Shown in pieces: positions 18,616 through 27,233 of a DNA stretch of 64,000 nucleotides. The DNA comes from JAVJRN01 sp040218415 (GTDB lineage: Bacteria; Bacteroidota; Bacteroidia; Cytophagales; Cyclobacteriaceae): NCBI GenBank assembly GCA_040218415.1, contig JAVJRN010000058.1, forward strand, positions 1 through 64,000. Reading direction: 5' to 3'. The notes under the pieces are model-generated. The model was not told where the DNA came from. It was given only the letters and a program-made list of their open reading frames with translations, and did no database searches. Position 1 is the stretch's first letter. Each line of letters opens with the position of its first letter. Both the position numbers and the translations under genes were made by a program.

Positions 18616-19644
18616 TCACGGTATTTGTTTCGTATAAGTATCATCATGATTTCCTTGGGAACGAACCAGTATTTGTCCATCTTCCTCCACTTTGAAAATG
18701 CGATATGCGCCGGGATAAATATTGACCACCATGCTATTTTCATGGTTGAAATAAACCGGTGCATCTTCAAAATATAGTTTATTATCATTTTGAGTGAATG
18801 AAATTAAGTCCAAGTCCCTGAAGGCAAACGTGCCGGTCAACTGCTCCACTTCTAAGGATGTGGGCAACCTAAGCACAAATTCATCAGGTATAGTGTCCTG
18901 GCCGAGGGCAGCTGTAACCTCACGATAGTTGTGCATCGCTAAGTACTCATAATCTACTGTAAGCCTCAAAGCAACCTTTACAATATTATAGTGATATCGG
19001 GAAATATTGTTGCGACTCTGAGGATCAGAATAGAAATAATCTATAAAATATGACGGAGGTACTTTTGACCCCCGAAAAGAGAGCATCATATAGTCTGCAT
19101 ACCACTCCTTATTCTTGATATTCTCTCTGTAGTCCCAGAATACTTGACGAGTAGATTGTATCGATTTGTTAAGAATATTGGCTCGGTTGTTATATTGAAA
19201 AGTCAGATTATCATAAACTTCGGGGTGTTTGCGAGATGCCAGATCTCCGAGCAAGGTCAGTTTTTCATAGCCTTCACGACTAGGCTCAAACGATGTTAAA
19301 CTATTAAAAACTCTTGTAACCTTCTGATATCGTTCTTTTCTAAGAGAATCTTTTGGTATGGAATCAAACAGTATCACATCGAGCAAAGAATCCTTTTCAA
19401 AATAGTAATCCTTTAGCAAACGAATGTTTTCTATGTCCTTCTTTAAGTCGAGTTGTACCAGCTTCAGATAGTTCTCCAGCTTTTCATTATCTTTTCTTTG
19501 TTCGTTCCAGTTGTCTAATTGAACGGCTATCATAATCCCTACCACAACAAGAAAGATCTCCCCAATAGCATAGAGCAGATAGGAGACTATTTTATTATCG
19601 GTGGAAATCAGTTTGCGACGGATTTTTCGGAGAAAGAATAGCAT
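18616..19644 (-). CDS. DUF6090-type form A, long version with C-terminal beta-rich domain
   Basis: This 342-residue copy keeps the standard anchor (MLFFLRKIRRKL, TM helix, LDNWNEQRKDN) and a helical domain. It then adds about 85 residues from VEQLTGTFAFRDLDLISF onward. That tail alternates short hydrophobic strands (NKLYFEDAPVYFN, SMVVNIYPGAYRIFKVEEDG) and resembles the small beta domains that follow L-x-G-x-Y/F in many Bacteroidota exported proteins. The middle contains FWDYRENIKNKEWYADYMML, shared in style only with the other long copies. Only 2 bp separate it from the next gene upstream. Confidence 0.83.
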   Translation of the reverse strand: MLFFLRKIRRKLISTDNKIVSYLLYAIGEIFLVVVGIMIAVQLDNWNEQRKDNEKLENYLKLVQLDLKKDIENIRLLKDYYFEKDSLLDVILFDSIPKDSLRKERYQKVTRVFNSLTSFEPSREGYEKLTLLGDLASRKHPEVYDNLTFQYNNRANILNKSIQSTRQVFWDYRENIKNKEWYADYMMLSFRGSKVPPSYFIDYFYSDPQSRNNISRYHYNIVKVALRLTVDYEYLAMHNYREVTAALGQDTIPDEFVLRLPTSLEVEQLTGTFAFRDLDLISFTQNDNKLYFEDAPVYFNHENSMVVNIYPGAYRIFKVEEDGQILVRSQGNHDDTYTKQIP

Positions 19645-19646
19645 GG

Positions 19647-20708
19647 TTATTTTATTTTGATCAGTTTGGCATCAAACCGAATAGAGTTAAAAACAGCTGT
19701 ATCGCCTACTGCAGGCTCGGCAGTATCAAATGAGATGGTTGTTCCAGAACTATTGTAAATGGTTTTTTTGTTGTTAAAGAATAACTCTATAGAAACTTTG
19801 GAGTCACCTACATACATTTTAACGTGGTTTTGAAAAGGCTCAATATTAAAAACCAAACCCATTAATACTTCTTCTTCAAACGTGTCGGTCAAGACTACCT
19901 CATAAGTCCCTTGTAGCTTCTTGGTGTCCTCCCGTGAGATATTCACTTTGTTTTGTGCTATATAAGAAGGGAGTTCAGCGTTCATATCCAGTTGCTGTTG
20001 AATCATTCGATAGGCCAATTGTGCCTTCAATGAGAATCTACTAACCCACCTGGCGTAATTAAATATTGCAAAGTTCCTGTAGTTAAAAAGTTCGTTTTTA
20101 TAGAAGGGATCATTTAAGAAGTAGTCCACTGCTTCATCAGGGATTGATCGGAATTGATAATGCCAGGGTTTGGTCCTAACCATACGATCCCAGTTTTCGT
20201 CAGTTTGCAGGTTCAACCGCTCATCAAACTTGTCAACTTCATATTTGTGATAAACATATATTTCATTGAGTAAATCTACGATTGGTTGATATCTAGGATG
20301 GATGTTGTCTGAATTCTCCATCAGTTTCGTATACCCATTGTCATGAATTTTGATGTGTTGTGCTTGGTAAGTCAATCCTATTAATTCAATCCCTCGATCA
20401 CTTTTGTAGTCCTCGACAGTTAATGAGCCATTCAAGGCCGTCAGTATTAGGGAATCTTTCTGGTCGTAGAAGCTGATAATTTCCTCTGCTTTTTGAATGT
20501 CCTTCCCAAGGTCTTTTTGTATTTCCACAAAAATGGCCTTGATTTTTTCTTCCATTTTGCGCTTCTCATTCCAGTTGTCTATCTGCACGGCTATCAATAT
20601 TCCCATTACTACCAGAAAGATTTCGCCAATGGCATATAGTAAATATGAGACAACCTTGTTTTCCCCAGAAAAGAGTTTACGTCGGATTTTGCGGAGTAAG
20701 AAAAGCAT
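19647..20708 (-). CDS. DUF6090-type form A, long version with C-terminal beta-rich domain
   Basis: At 353 residues this is the longest member. The anchor reads MLFLLRKIRRKLFSGENK, TM helix with GE, then IDNWNEKRK. The helical domain includes YTKLMENSDNIHPRYQPI, a weak version of the family block. From LQGTYEVVLTDTFEEEV to the end there is a beta-rich extension like that of the neighbour at 18616, with little sequence identity beyond the L-x-G-T-Y/F entry motif. It is 1 bp from the gene upstream. Adjacent long copies suggest a local duplication that kept the domain plan while the sequence diverged. Confidence 0.83.
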   Translation of the reverse strand: MLFLLRKIRRKLFSGENKVVSYLLYAIGEIFLVVMGILIAVQIDNWNEKRKMEEKIKAIFVEIQKDLGKDIQKAEEIISFYDQKDSLILTALNGSLTVEDYKSDRGIELIGLTYQAQHIKIHDNGYTKLMENSDNIHPRYQPIVDLLNEIYVYHKYEVDKFDERLNLQTDENWDRMVRTKPWHYQFRSIPDEAVDYFLNDPFYKNELFNYRNFAIFNYARWVSRFSLKAQLAYRMIQQQLDMNAELPSYIAQNKVNISREDTKKLQGTYEVVLTDTFEEEVLMGLVFNIEPFQNHVKMYVGDSKVSIELFFNNKKTIYNSSGTTISFDTAEPAVGDTAVFNSIRFDAKLIKIK

Positions 20709-20709
20709 G

Positions 20710-21438
20710 CTATTTAGTATTTGCGGTCAGATCTACTATTCTATCAATCATTTCATCTACTTGGGCAATCGTGGATAATTCGCACAAAAGTTCATACCGA
20801 TAATATAAAGTCCACATTTGATTAGCAAACATCTCGGTCTCCATAAAACTTGGGTTAAACTCATGATCTCTGTAAAACTTCTTGAGTCCCATGTTTTTCA
20901 TGACATAAGGTATCATGATGGTTTTTCTGTACTCCTGTAGCTCATTTTCAGCATTTTGAAAATTTAGCAGCACATCTGGCCATTGAATGAGTAGCTCCCG
21001 TAATTTTCTATTGCTGATATACTCGAAAGATGACGTGCTGACGAGTGACCGAATGGTACTCTGAGAAGGTTTGAAAGTTCGGCTGTATGAAATTGTATTC
21101 TTAAAATGATGGTATAAAGAATCGTAGTTCAAAATACTGACGTCATTAATCGGGGTAGCGTCAAGTATCCATTTCATACTATTATAAGCTGCGAATAAAT
21201 TCTCTTCTAGTGTATCAAACTGAGCTCTGTTGAGTTCAAATTCCGCATGTATTTCTTCAATGAGGACACGCTCTTTTGCCCGTTCTTTTGAATGGTTATT
21301 TGCATTGTCAATTTGCACGGCGATCAATATACCCACCACAACGAGTAAGATTTCCCCAATGGCATAGAGCAGGTAGGATAAAAATTTGTTGTCAGTGGAA
21401 ATCAATTTTCGGCGAATTTTACGAAGGAGGAAGAGCAT
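20710..21438 (-). CDS. DUF6090-type membrane protein, form A
   Basis: A 242-residue copy: MLFLLRKIRRKLISTDNK, TM helix, then IDNANNHSKERAKE, so the W of DDWN is replaced. The conserved block is LVSTSSFEYISNRKLRELLI near residue 125. Two Tyr-rich helices follow (FYRDHEF, MWTLYYRYELL). The gap to the upstream gene is 2 bp. The first 140 bp closely resemble those of the neighbours at 18616 and 22176, while the rest shows no obvious alignment to either. Confidence 0.84.
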   Translation of the reverse strand: MLFLLRKIRRKLISTDNKFLSYLLYAIGEILLVVVGILIAVQIDNANNHSKERAKERVLIEEIHAEFELNRAQFDTLEENLFAAYNSMKWILDATPINDVSILNYDSLYHHFKNTISYSRTFKPSQSTIRSLVSTSSFEYISNRKLRELLIQWPDVLLNFQNAENELQEYRKTIMIPYVMKNMGLKKFYRDHEFNPSFMETEMFANQMWTLYYRYELLCELSTIAQVDEMIDRIVDLTANTK

Positions 21439-21440
21439 GG

Positions 21441-22175
21441 TTATCGAGTTGAAAGTTTTCTGTATTCTTCTTTTACACTCGACAAACAGGAGGAATTTAC
21501 TTCAATGATTTCTACTAAGGCAAGATTCAATCCCCAGACGTGATTTCCGAGTAATCTGTTTTTTATCTCGGCTAATTGTAAATAAACATTTAAATCTGGT
21601 CTCATATCTCCAAATGTGAACTTTCCGAATAAATTTGGGATACGTTCGTATATTGCATCCATACATTTCTCTTGCAGTTTTTTGTACAAAGCCTCATCAT
21701 TTTCAAGGTATTGATCATATTTAAAGTATGTTTCAAGAATCTTTTTGCGCAATAATTCATTGCTAATTACCCCTAAAGTTCCTGTGCTTTTCATTTCACT
21801 TAAAGTAGTGGCAGATGGTTTAAATGAATAGCGGTTAGCCCATTGAGATTGGAAAATTTGATAAAGTGAATCTTCATTGATTTTTTTGCCTTCCCAAAAT
21901 TCTTCAAGTCGATCTTTGCTTTTCACTTGAGCGTCAGATATCTTTTTTATAGATGCGAGATAGATTGAATCCTGGGTCAAGTCATTGATCAAGTCCGAGA
22001 TGTATCTCATTTCAGTTTTGTGATTCTGTTTTTGTTTATTCCAGTCATCAATCTGTACAGCTATCAATATACCGACTACTACCAAAATAATCTCGCCAAT
22101 GGCATATAGTACGTAGGTGGTGAATTTATTTTTTATAAGCATTTTTCGTCGGATTTTTCGGAGGAGGAAGAGCAT
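21441..22175 (-). CDS. DUF6090-type membrane protein, form A
   Basis: A 244-residue copy with the canonical anchor MLFLLRKIRRKMLIKNKFTT, TM helix and IDDWNKQKQNHK. The conserved block is textbook: MKSTGTLGVISNELLRKKIL. The rest is predicted helical and charged. The stop codon of the upstream gene directly abuts the ATG (0 bp gap), so translation is probably re-initiated. Confidence 0.86.
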   Translation of the reverse strand: MLFLLRKIRRKMLIKNKFTTYVLYAIGEIILVVVGILIAVQIDDWNKQKQNHKTEMRYISDLINDLTQDSIYLASIKKISDAQVKSKDRLEEFWEGKKINEDSLYQIFQSQWANRYSFKPSATTLSEMKSTGTLGVISNELLRKKILETYFKYDQYLENDEALYKKLQEKCMDAIYERIPNLFGKFTFGDMRPDLNVYLQLAEIKNRLLGNHVWGLNLALVEIIEVNSSCLSSVKEEYRKLSTR

Positions 22176-22931
22176 TTAGCTGGATTTTAATCGATTCAGT
22201 TCATTTTCTATTTTGATGATCAACTGCTCTATTTGCACTTTCAATTGGGTTGAGTGTCGCTTGCCAATCAAATTGCGGGCAAAGGAGTGGTGCAGCATAT
22301 TCAAAAAGTTTTTGTCATTTATCAACAAGTCTCCATCGGTTATTAAGAATTGAGGCCCTTTTTCCGTTAGATCAGTGACATCCAGTTTTACATACTTTAA
22401 GGTATAAGGAATCATGATATTCCGATAGTCTCTGAGTCCCTGGTCAAGTTCGTGGGTCATATAGTAAAATTCGATTTCATAAATGCTTAGGATTTCTTGT
22501 CTCAGACTGTCATTGGTAATCAAATCAGCGCCCTGCATTTTGAGGTTATCATAGGCACTCTTATCAAATTTGGGTGTCGGAAAACCTAATGAAGAGTTTA
22601 TCTTATATGCTAAACTATCCTTCTCTTTGAGTATTTTCCTGCCTTCAATTAATGTGATGGCACTTTTTAGTCTGTTACTTGTTTTAATAAAGGCATCAAT
22701 ACTTTTATCCAGTTGGTCGACTGCCGTGTACATGCTAGCCCGTATTTGTTGAAGGCTTTCAATTTCTTGCTGCCGCTTCTGCCGATGTTTGTTCCAGTCA
22801 TCAATCTGTACAGCAATTAATATTCCCACCACAACTAGAATAATCTCACCAATGGCATAAAGTAGGTAGGTCACAACCTTGTTATCAGTGGAAATCAATT
22901 TTCGGCGGATTTTGCGGAGGAGGTATAGCAT
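22176..22931 (-). CDS. DUF6090-type membrane protein, form A (first of the downstream A block)
   Basis: A 251-residue copy. The lead is MLYLLRKIRRKLISTDNK, the TM helix spans residues 22-43 with Gly28-Glu29, DDWN is at 44-47, and the conserved block (YDNLKMQGADLITNDSLRQE) is at 127-146. A coiled coil fills residues 48-100. It is the first form-A gene after the B block, 2 bp from a form-B gene, so the two forms are on one transcript. Confidence 0.86.
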   Translation of the reverse strand: MLYLLRKIRRKLISTDNKVVTYLLYAIGEIILVVVGILIAVQIDDWNKHRQKRQQEIESLQQIRASMYTAVDQLDKSIDAFIKTSNRLKSAITLIEGRKILKEKDSLAYKINSSLGFPTPKFDKSAYDNLKMQGADLITNDSLRQEILSIYEIEFYYMTHELDQGLRDYRNIMIPYTLKYVKLDVTDLTEKGPQFLITDGDLLINDKNFLNMLHHSFARNLIGKRHSTQLKVQIEQLIIKIENELNRLKSS

Positions 22932-22933
22932 GG

Positions 22934-23611
22934 TTATTTTTTGAGTTCGTCTTGAATGAGCGTAAGCACATTTTTCGCTTGTTTCTGGCTTTCTTTCAAA
23001 TGATTCTGATATCTGGCGATCAGAGAGTAACCGCCCACAATATCATTGATACCCGCTTCTGACTGCACGAATGAAGCATCAAAAAACTTCCGCTGATCTA
23101 AGGAGTAGTAGTTTCTTGTTCTTACTAGAAAATCAAGAAGATATTGAATATAGTTATTGTCATAATATTTATAGGTGATATTATATTGCTTGTTGAGTTT
23201 GTAATAACCCGTTTTGATGGATTGATTAGTGATAAGCTCCAAATCCCCACTGGAAATCATAGACTGAAAAGTTTCTGTATTGGCCACATAATTTATAGTA
23301 ATATAAAGATTCCAAAAAAGTGAGTCCACTGTGGCCATGGGTAGTGGTGGCTCTGTTCTCAAGATTTCCACCAGACTTCCCAGGTGATCCTTTCTTCGCT
23401 GATAGTATCTTATAGACGTGCCAAGATCGGTGGTATCGGATTTAATGTCTTCTTGCAGAAGGATCAGATATTCTCTTCCTTTTTCATCATTTTTTCTATC
23501 GGTATTCCACTCTTCCACATAAAGAGCCAAGAGAATACCCAAAATAATCACCAGTATTTCGAGTAGATATTCCGGCCATTTTTGGGAGAGGGTGGTGAAG
23601 ATGCGTTTCAT
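22934..23611 (-). CDS. DUF6090-type membrane protein, form B
   Basis: A 225-residue copy of the second anchor type: MKRIFTTLSQKWPEYLLEIL, where KWPEY (11-15) leads into the TM helix, which ends LALYVEEWNTDRK. The helical outer domain carries the same block as form A (MISSGDLELITNQSIKTGYY), which shows A and B to be related. Form B differs in its lead and in having GAFAVDNWNE-like outer borders in most copies. It is the last gene of the B block and follows the damaged GxxExxY element. Confidence 0.84.
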   Translation of the reverse strand: MKRIFTTLSQKWPEYLLEILVIILGILLALYVEEWNTDRKNDEKGREYLILLQEDIKSDTTDLGTSIRYYQRRKDHLGSLVEILRTEPPLPMATVDSLFWNLYITINYVANTETFQSMISSGDLELITNQSIKTGYYKLNKQYNITYKYYDNNYIQYLLDFLVRTRNYYSLDQRKFFDASFVQSEAGINDIVGGYSLIARYQNHLKESQKQAKNVLTLIQDELKK

Positions 23612-23715
23612 ATATTGTCTTAAATCACTGATTATAAGGATTTATTGATTTCGCAGATGCTTGGATGGTGAGAGTATCAGTCTTTTAAAAGTGAGACTTT
23701 TTGAACCGAAATTAA

Positions 23716-24063
23716 TCAGCAGCCAATTTCTAAACGATATGCTTTTAAATAATTCAATGCTTGGGCAAGATGAACATCTTCCAATTCTTTTACGGCTTTG
23801 AGTTCTACCAAAATTTTCCCCTCCACCACAAAATCGGCTCTACGAGTTCCAATTGGTTCTGGTAAGTTCTTGTAGAAAATATTTTGCTCAATTTCTCTGG
23901 CAAAGTCCAGGTTTCTCTGACTCAATTCATAAGCTAAAGCTCTTTGAGAAATTACTTCCGCCCGGCGGCCCGGCTGAAATCCATTTCCTAAAAAAGAATG
24001 CACCTCAAAGGAAGCTCCTATGATCTTTTCTGTAATCTCACTGTGCAAGTAATCTGTGTTCAT
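23716..24063 (-). CDS. GxxExxY-family protein, damaged
   Basis: The family is recognisable from ITEKIIGASFEVHSFLGNGF, ALAYELSQRNLDFAREIEQN and ADFVVEGKILVELKAV (PD-(D/E)XK-like core). Two lesions are visible. First, the defining G-x-x-E-x-x-Y segment is interrupted by five residues (GFQ-PGRRA-EVIS) encoded by a GC-rich stretch unlike its surroundings, and its Tyr is Ser. Second, a one-base deletion near 23718 turns the expected GLLINFGSKSLTFKR end into GC-stop; the lost frame continues open to a TAA at 23644. The ATG overlaps a TGA ending a form-B stub (ATGA). It is probably non-functional. The family's function is unknown. Confidence 0.75.
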   Translation of the reverse strand: MNTDYLHSEITEKIIGASFEVHSFLGNGFQPGRRAEVISQRALAYELSQRNLDFAREIEQNIFYKNLPEPIGTRRADFVVEGKILVELKAVKELEDVHLAQALNYLKAYRLEIGC

Positions 24064-24140
24064 CTCTTAATCAGTTTCATCTGTGTTTCAGACTTATACT
24101 CAGGCCATTTTTGAGAGAGGGTTTTTATTATTCTTTTCAT
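24060..24140 (-). pseudogene. N-terminal stub of a form-B gene, fused to the GxxExxY leader
   Basis: ATG at 24140 begins MKRIIKTLSQKWPEY exactly like a form-B gene, then switches to KSETQMKLIKR and stops with a TGA that overlaps the GxxExxY start codon. The family sequence ends at the residue where the membrane helix should begin. The remainder of this form-B gene is not found downstream. So the GxxExxY element has taken over the translation start of an array gene. Confidence 0.7.
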
Positions 24141-24177
24141 AGCCGGTGAGCCTGCCTAGTGTAGCCAGAGATGCGTT

Positions 24178-24897
24178 TCATTCTTTTTCTAATTCTAATT
24201 CAATTTCCTCGATGATTTTGACAATCTGTGCTCTCAAAGGGATCATAAATAAGTTTATATTCAGTTCGTTATTGTTCCTAAGTGTTTTCATATGATAAAT
24301 GGGTTGAGGGTCGCTTTTTAATAATTCGGCATTTTTGGGTTTCATTTCACCAATTAAATCTGGGCGGTTGATATCGAACGGGCGGGTAGCCTCATAAAAA
24401 TCAACATTCACAAAGTTTTGTAGTTGCTCTAATTGATTTCTGTAGCTCCTGTCTAACTGCTCGGTACCATACAGGTCTTCCTGGAAAAGTGTGGTAATAT
24501 GATCCCGCAACGAATCGTTTGTGATCAGTCTTACTCCTGCTTCTTTTAAAGATTCATATCCGGTATTATGCGCAAGCAAATAGGTATAAATGTGGGCAAA
24601 TGCAAAATGGCGCGCTAATGAATCATGTTAAGCTTGTGTGTTTGACATCCAATTAATAATAAGATCCTGGCTTTTTAATGACTGGTTTCGATACTTAATA
24701 TTGAAATCTAAATCGTCCAATGTTTTGATTAACGAAACTTTTATTTCGCTGAGAATCTCGTTTTCCAAAAGCTTATCTTTTCTACTTTCATTCCAATTAT
24801 CCACAGCAAAAGCACCATAGATACCAATGATCAGTACTAGGATTTCCAGCAGATATTCCGGCCATTTTTCGGCGAGGGTGGTGAGGAGGCGTTTCAT
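24178..24897 (-). pseudogene. DUF6090-type form B, split by one in-frame TAA
   Basis: Reading from ATG at 24897 gives a normal form-B start (MKRLLTTLAEKWPEY, TM helix, AVDNWNESRKDKLL) for 89 residues, then TAA at 24630-24628. The same frame then continues without interruption to 24178 and contains the family block YESLKEAGVRLITNDSLRDH. Residues after the stop read HDSLARHF; paralogues have YHDSL at this place, so the stop is most simply a Tyr codon changed to TAA. An ATG at 24579 could restart translation but would give a piece without a membrane anchor. The gene upstream overlaps by 4 bp (ATGA). Confidence 0.85.
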
Positions 24898-25661
24898 TGT
24901 TCAGGATTTTGCATAGTGAGATTTAGATCGATTCGTGCAAGAAGTTTTTCTCTTTGCAAGATCATTTCTGCGTACCGTTCAGCTATTCCTATGTTATTTA
25001 GGGCAGCCAGTGTCAGTCCATTGCGTGCTGATAGATCATTCAGGAAATTTTCTACCTGCTTCGAAATTCGTTTGATTTCTCCCGAAGACATCTCAAGTTT
25101 ATCATAATCTCCATTGATGACTGATCTGAGATCATAGCCAATGGTTATCGGCTGAGTAATATTGGCTCGGTCATACAAATAGTGCTCATATTCGCGCCTC
25201 ATGTGCTCACGCAGGGGTATTAACTCTTCGTTCATTTGCTTGATGTTGAGGATGTGCATTTTGACTGAGTCATCGGAGAGTATGCTGAGATTTCCCGAGC
25301 CTATCAATTCATCAACCGTGTTTGTCCTTGGTGTGAAAGTAGTCCAACTGAAGAGGTTCCAGATTAGCGACACATACTGATCCATTTCTGCTCTATTTGC
25401 AGGTGCTGTCTCCATCTCAAGTAGCGTAAGGGCGCTCTCTGCTTTTTGCTTTCGGTCTACAATCATCAAGTTTAAGTTGGTCGTATCTGTTTGCAGATCG
25501 AGTTTCAGGTTGCTGAGAAATTTAGCTTCCAGGACTTTTTCTTTTCTGTTTTCATTCCAGCTATCCAATGCAAAAGCACCAAGAATACTCGCAATGATCA
25601 CCATAGCTTCGATAATATATTCGGGCCATTTCTCGGCCAGTTTATTGAGGATTCTTTTCAT
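24894..25661 (-). CDS. DUF6090-type membrane protein, form B
   Basis: A 255-residue copy: MKRILNKLAEKWPEYIIEAM, TM helix (ASILGAFAL), DSWNENRKEKVLE. The conserved block is LIGSGNLSILSDDSVKMHIL near residue 125. A late Arg-rich helix (RISKQVENFLNDLSA) and a helical tail close the protein. It sits 20 bp after the gene upstream, and its TGA overlaps the next ATG. The membrane helix is of the ASILGAF subtype, also seen at 27234, as opposed to the IGIYGAF subtype of the others. Confidence 0.85.
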   Translation of the reverse strand: MKRILNKLAEKWPEYIIEAMVIIASILGAFALDSWNENRKEKVLEAKFLSNLKLDLQTDTTNLNLMIVDRKQKAESALTLLEMETAPANRAEMDQYVSLIWNLFSWTTFTPRTNTVDELIGSGNLSILSDDSVKMHILNIKQMNEELIPLREHMRREYEHYLYDRANITQPITIGYDLRSVINGDYDKLEMSSGEIKRISKQVENFLNDLSARNGLTLAALNNIGIAERYAEMILQREKLLARIDLNLTMQNPEQ

Positions 25662-25681
25662 GCTTAACTGCTTAATTCCTG

Positions 25682-26386
25682 TTATATTTCATTGTCAATT
25701 TCCGCTAAGAGTCCCCGACTTTTGCTAGCCAGCTTTTCCATCAAATCCAATTGACGGAGATTGAATAATTTGTGTAGGGTCAAAAGACCCAAATAATCGA
25801 AAAATAAGGAGGAGAAATTCAGCTCCGAAACCTTCTGTTTATAAAATCTATTATGCTCATCGATGGATGAACGCAGAAAAGGATAGGACTTATTAAATGC
25901 AATGTATTTTTCTGCGAGTAACGTTTTATTGGTTTTGTCCTTAAAGATCGATGATTCCTGTAGTGCGGTCAATTCAACCAAAGGGGAGCTTATCGAGGCA
26001 TCCAAAATATCAAGATCTCCGCTAGCAATCAGCGTCTTGGCAGTACTATTTGTGACCTGGTCCAAGACAATAATTTCTCTGCGAAATCCATTTACCAGAT
26101 TAATTATATCTTCAAACTTGAGATCTGGATTCTTGAGTTCCATGATTACACTGTCAATGCTGCTATTTATTTCAGTTAGCTCCTGCGAGAAGTCGTGAAA
26201 ACTGGCAAGATCGCTTGACAATTCTTTCTTAAGTGATTGAATGTAAATACCTCTTTTCTTATTGGTCTTCAGTTCATCATTCCAATTGTTGAGTGCAAAT
26301 GCGCCATAAATACCAATGATGAGTACCAAGATTTCCAACAAGTATTCAGGCCATTTTTCGGCGAGGGTTTTTATTATTCTTTTCAT
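25682..26386 (-). CDS. DUF6090-type membrane protein, form B
   Basis: A 234-residue copy: MKRIIKTLAEKWPEYLLEIL, helix IIGIYGAFAL, NNWNDELKTNKKRG. The block is LIASGDLDILDASISSPLVE, where the usual N-D-x-L-R is lost, so this copy is atypical. A 65-bp non-coding gap to the next gene upstream is larger than usual for the array. Confidence 0.83.
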   Translation of the reverse strand: MKRIIKTLAEKWPEYLLEILVLIIGIYGAFALNNWNDELKTNKKRGIYIQSLKKELSSDLASFHDFSQELTEINSSIDSVIMELKNPDLKFEDIINLVNGFRREIIVLDQVTNSTAKTLIASGDLDILDASISSPLVELTALQESSIFKDKTNKTLLAEKYIAFNKSYPFLRSSIDEHNRFYKQKVSELNFSSLFFDYLGLLTLHKLFNLRQLDLMEKLASKSRGLLAEIDNEI

Positions 26387-26451
26387 TACTTGGTTGATTA
26401 ATCAGCTATAAATTCAGGTTATTTTTTTGCATACGTGCTTTCAATTAAGGG

Positions 26452-27204
26452 TCATTCGATTTCGACAGAAAGCAAGTTTAGTATTTCTTTAATTCTAACG
26501 CGCAATGCTATTGACTGCTCATTGGCACCATGGTTTATACCTATGGCATAGGCAGCAAGCCCTTCCAACTCTCGGCTCTTCATCAATTCTCTGATGGAGG
26601 ATGAATTTTTCGAGTTACCAATACTAATTTTCTTACCGCCTTCTTTATTTAGCAGCCAAGTATAATCGGATTCACTAAAATATTGGCCTAGAGCGTCCCT
26701 CGCTAAACCTGAGGAAATCAGCCATTCAGCATATTCATTGTGTGTCTTATTGGTCCAGAAAAACTCTATTTCCTGTAGCGCTGCAATATCCGAAGACCAA
26801 GACGAAAGTAATTTATTGAGTTTCGGGTTACTGATGTATTGCAGATTTTCTGAGCTAATAAGGTTGCTATTGATCGGATCAAAAGTAGGATCATCAAGTA
26901 GATGGGCAAGGCAAGTGATAAGGCTATCTCTATTGGCACTATCTGGTTGGTCGATACTTTTGAGAATAGCCGAGCTGGAAGCTATAATTAATTTCCGCAT
27001 GGCAATTTTCTGATCTAGCTGCTTCAAGTTTGATTCATAATCTACATGGAGTTGTTTCAAGATTTGTTGCTCCTTGGTTCGTTTGTTCCGATTTTCTCCC
27101 CATTCTTCTACAGCAAAAGCCCCATAGATACCAATGATGAGTACTAGTATTTCTAATATATATTCCGGCCATTTTTCGGCGAGGGTGGTGAGGATACGTT
27201 TCAT
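26452..27204 (-). CDS. DUF6090-type membrane protein, form B
   Basis: A 250-residue copy: MKRILTTLAEKWPEYILEIL, helix IIGIYGAFAV, EEWGENRNKRTKEQ. The block is LISSENLQYISNPKLNKLLS. A long coiled coil (LKQLHVDYESNLKQLDQKIA) follows the membrane border. The end LNLLSVEIE is acidic. It lies 29 bp downstream of the next copy, with no recognisable promoter between. Confidence 0.84.
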   Translation of the reverse strand: MKRILTTLAEKWPEYILEILVLIIGIYGAFAVEEWGENRNKRTKEQQILKQLHVDYESNLKQLDQKIAMRKLIIASSSAILKSIDQPDSANRDSLITCLAHLLDDPTFDPINSNLISSENLQYISNPKLNKLLSSWSSDIAALQEIEFFWTNKTHNEYAEWLISSGLARDALGQYFSESDYTWLLNKEGGKKISIGNSKNSSSIRELMKSRELEGLAAYAIGINHGANEQSIALRVRIKEILNLLSVEIE

Positions 27205-27233
27205 GATACGTGCAGAATTTGGGTGGGGTATCT

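Noticed and set aside
24628..24630. Programmed recoding at the in-frame stop of the split form-B gene
   Set aside because: The stop is TAA, not TGA, and no slippery sequence or strong hairpin is evident; a plain nonsense mutation is simpler.
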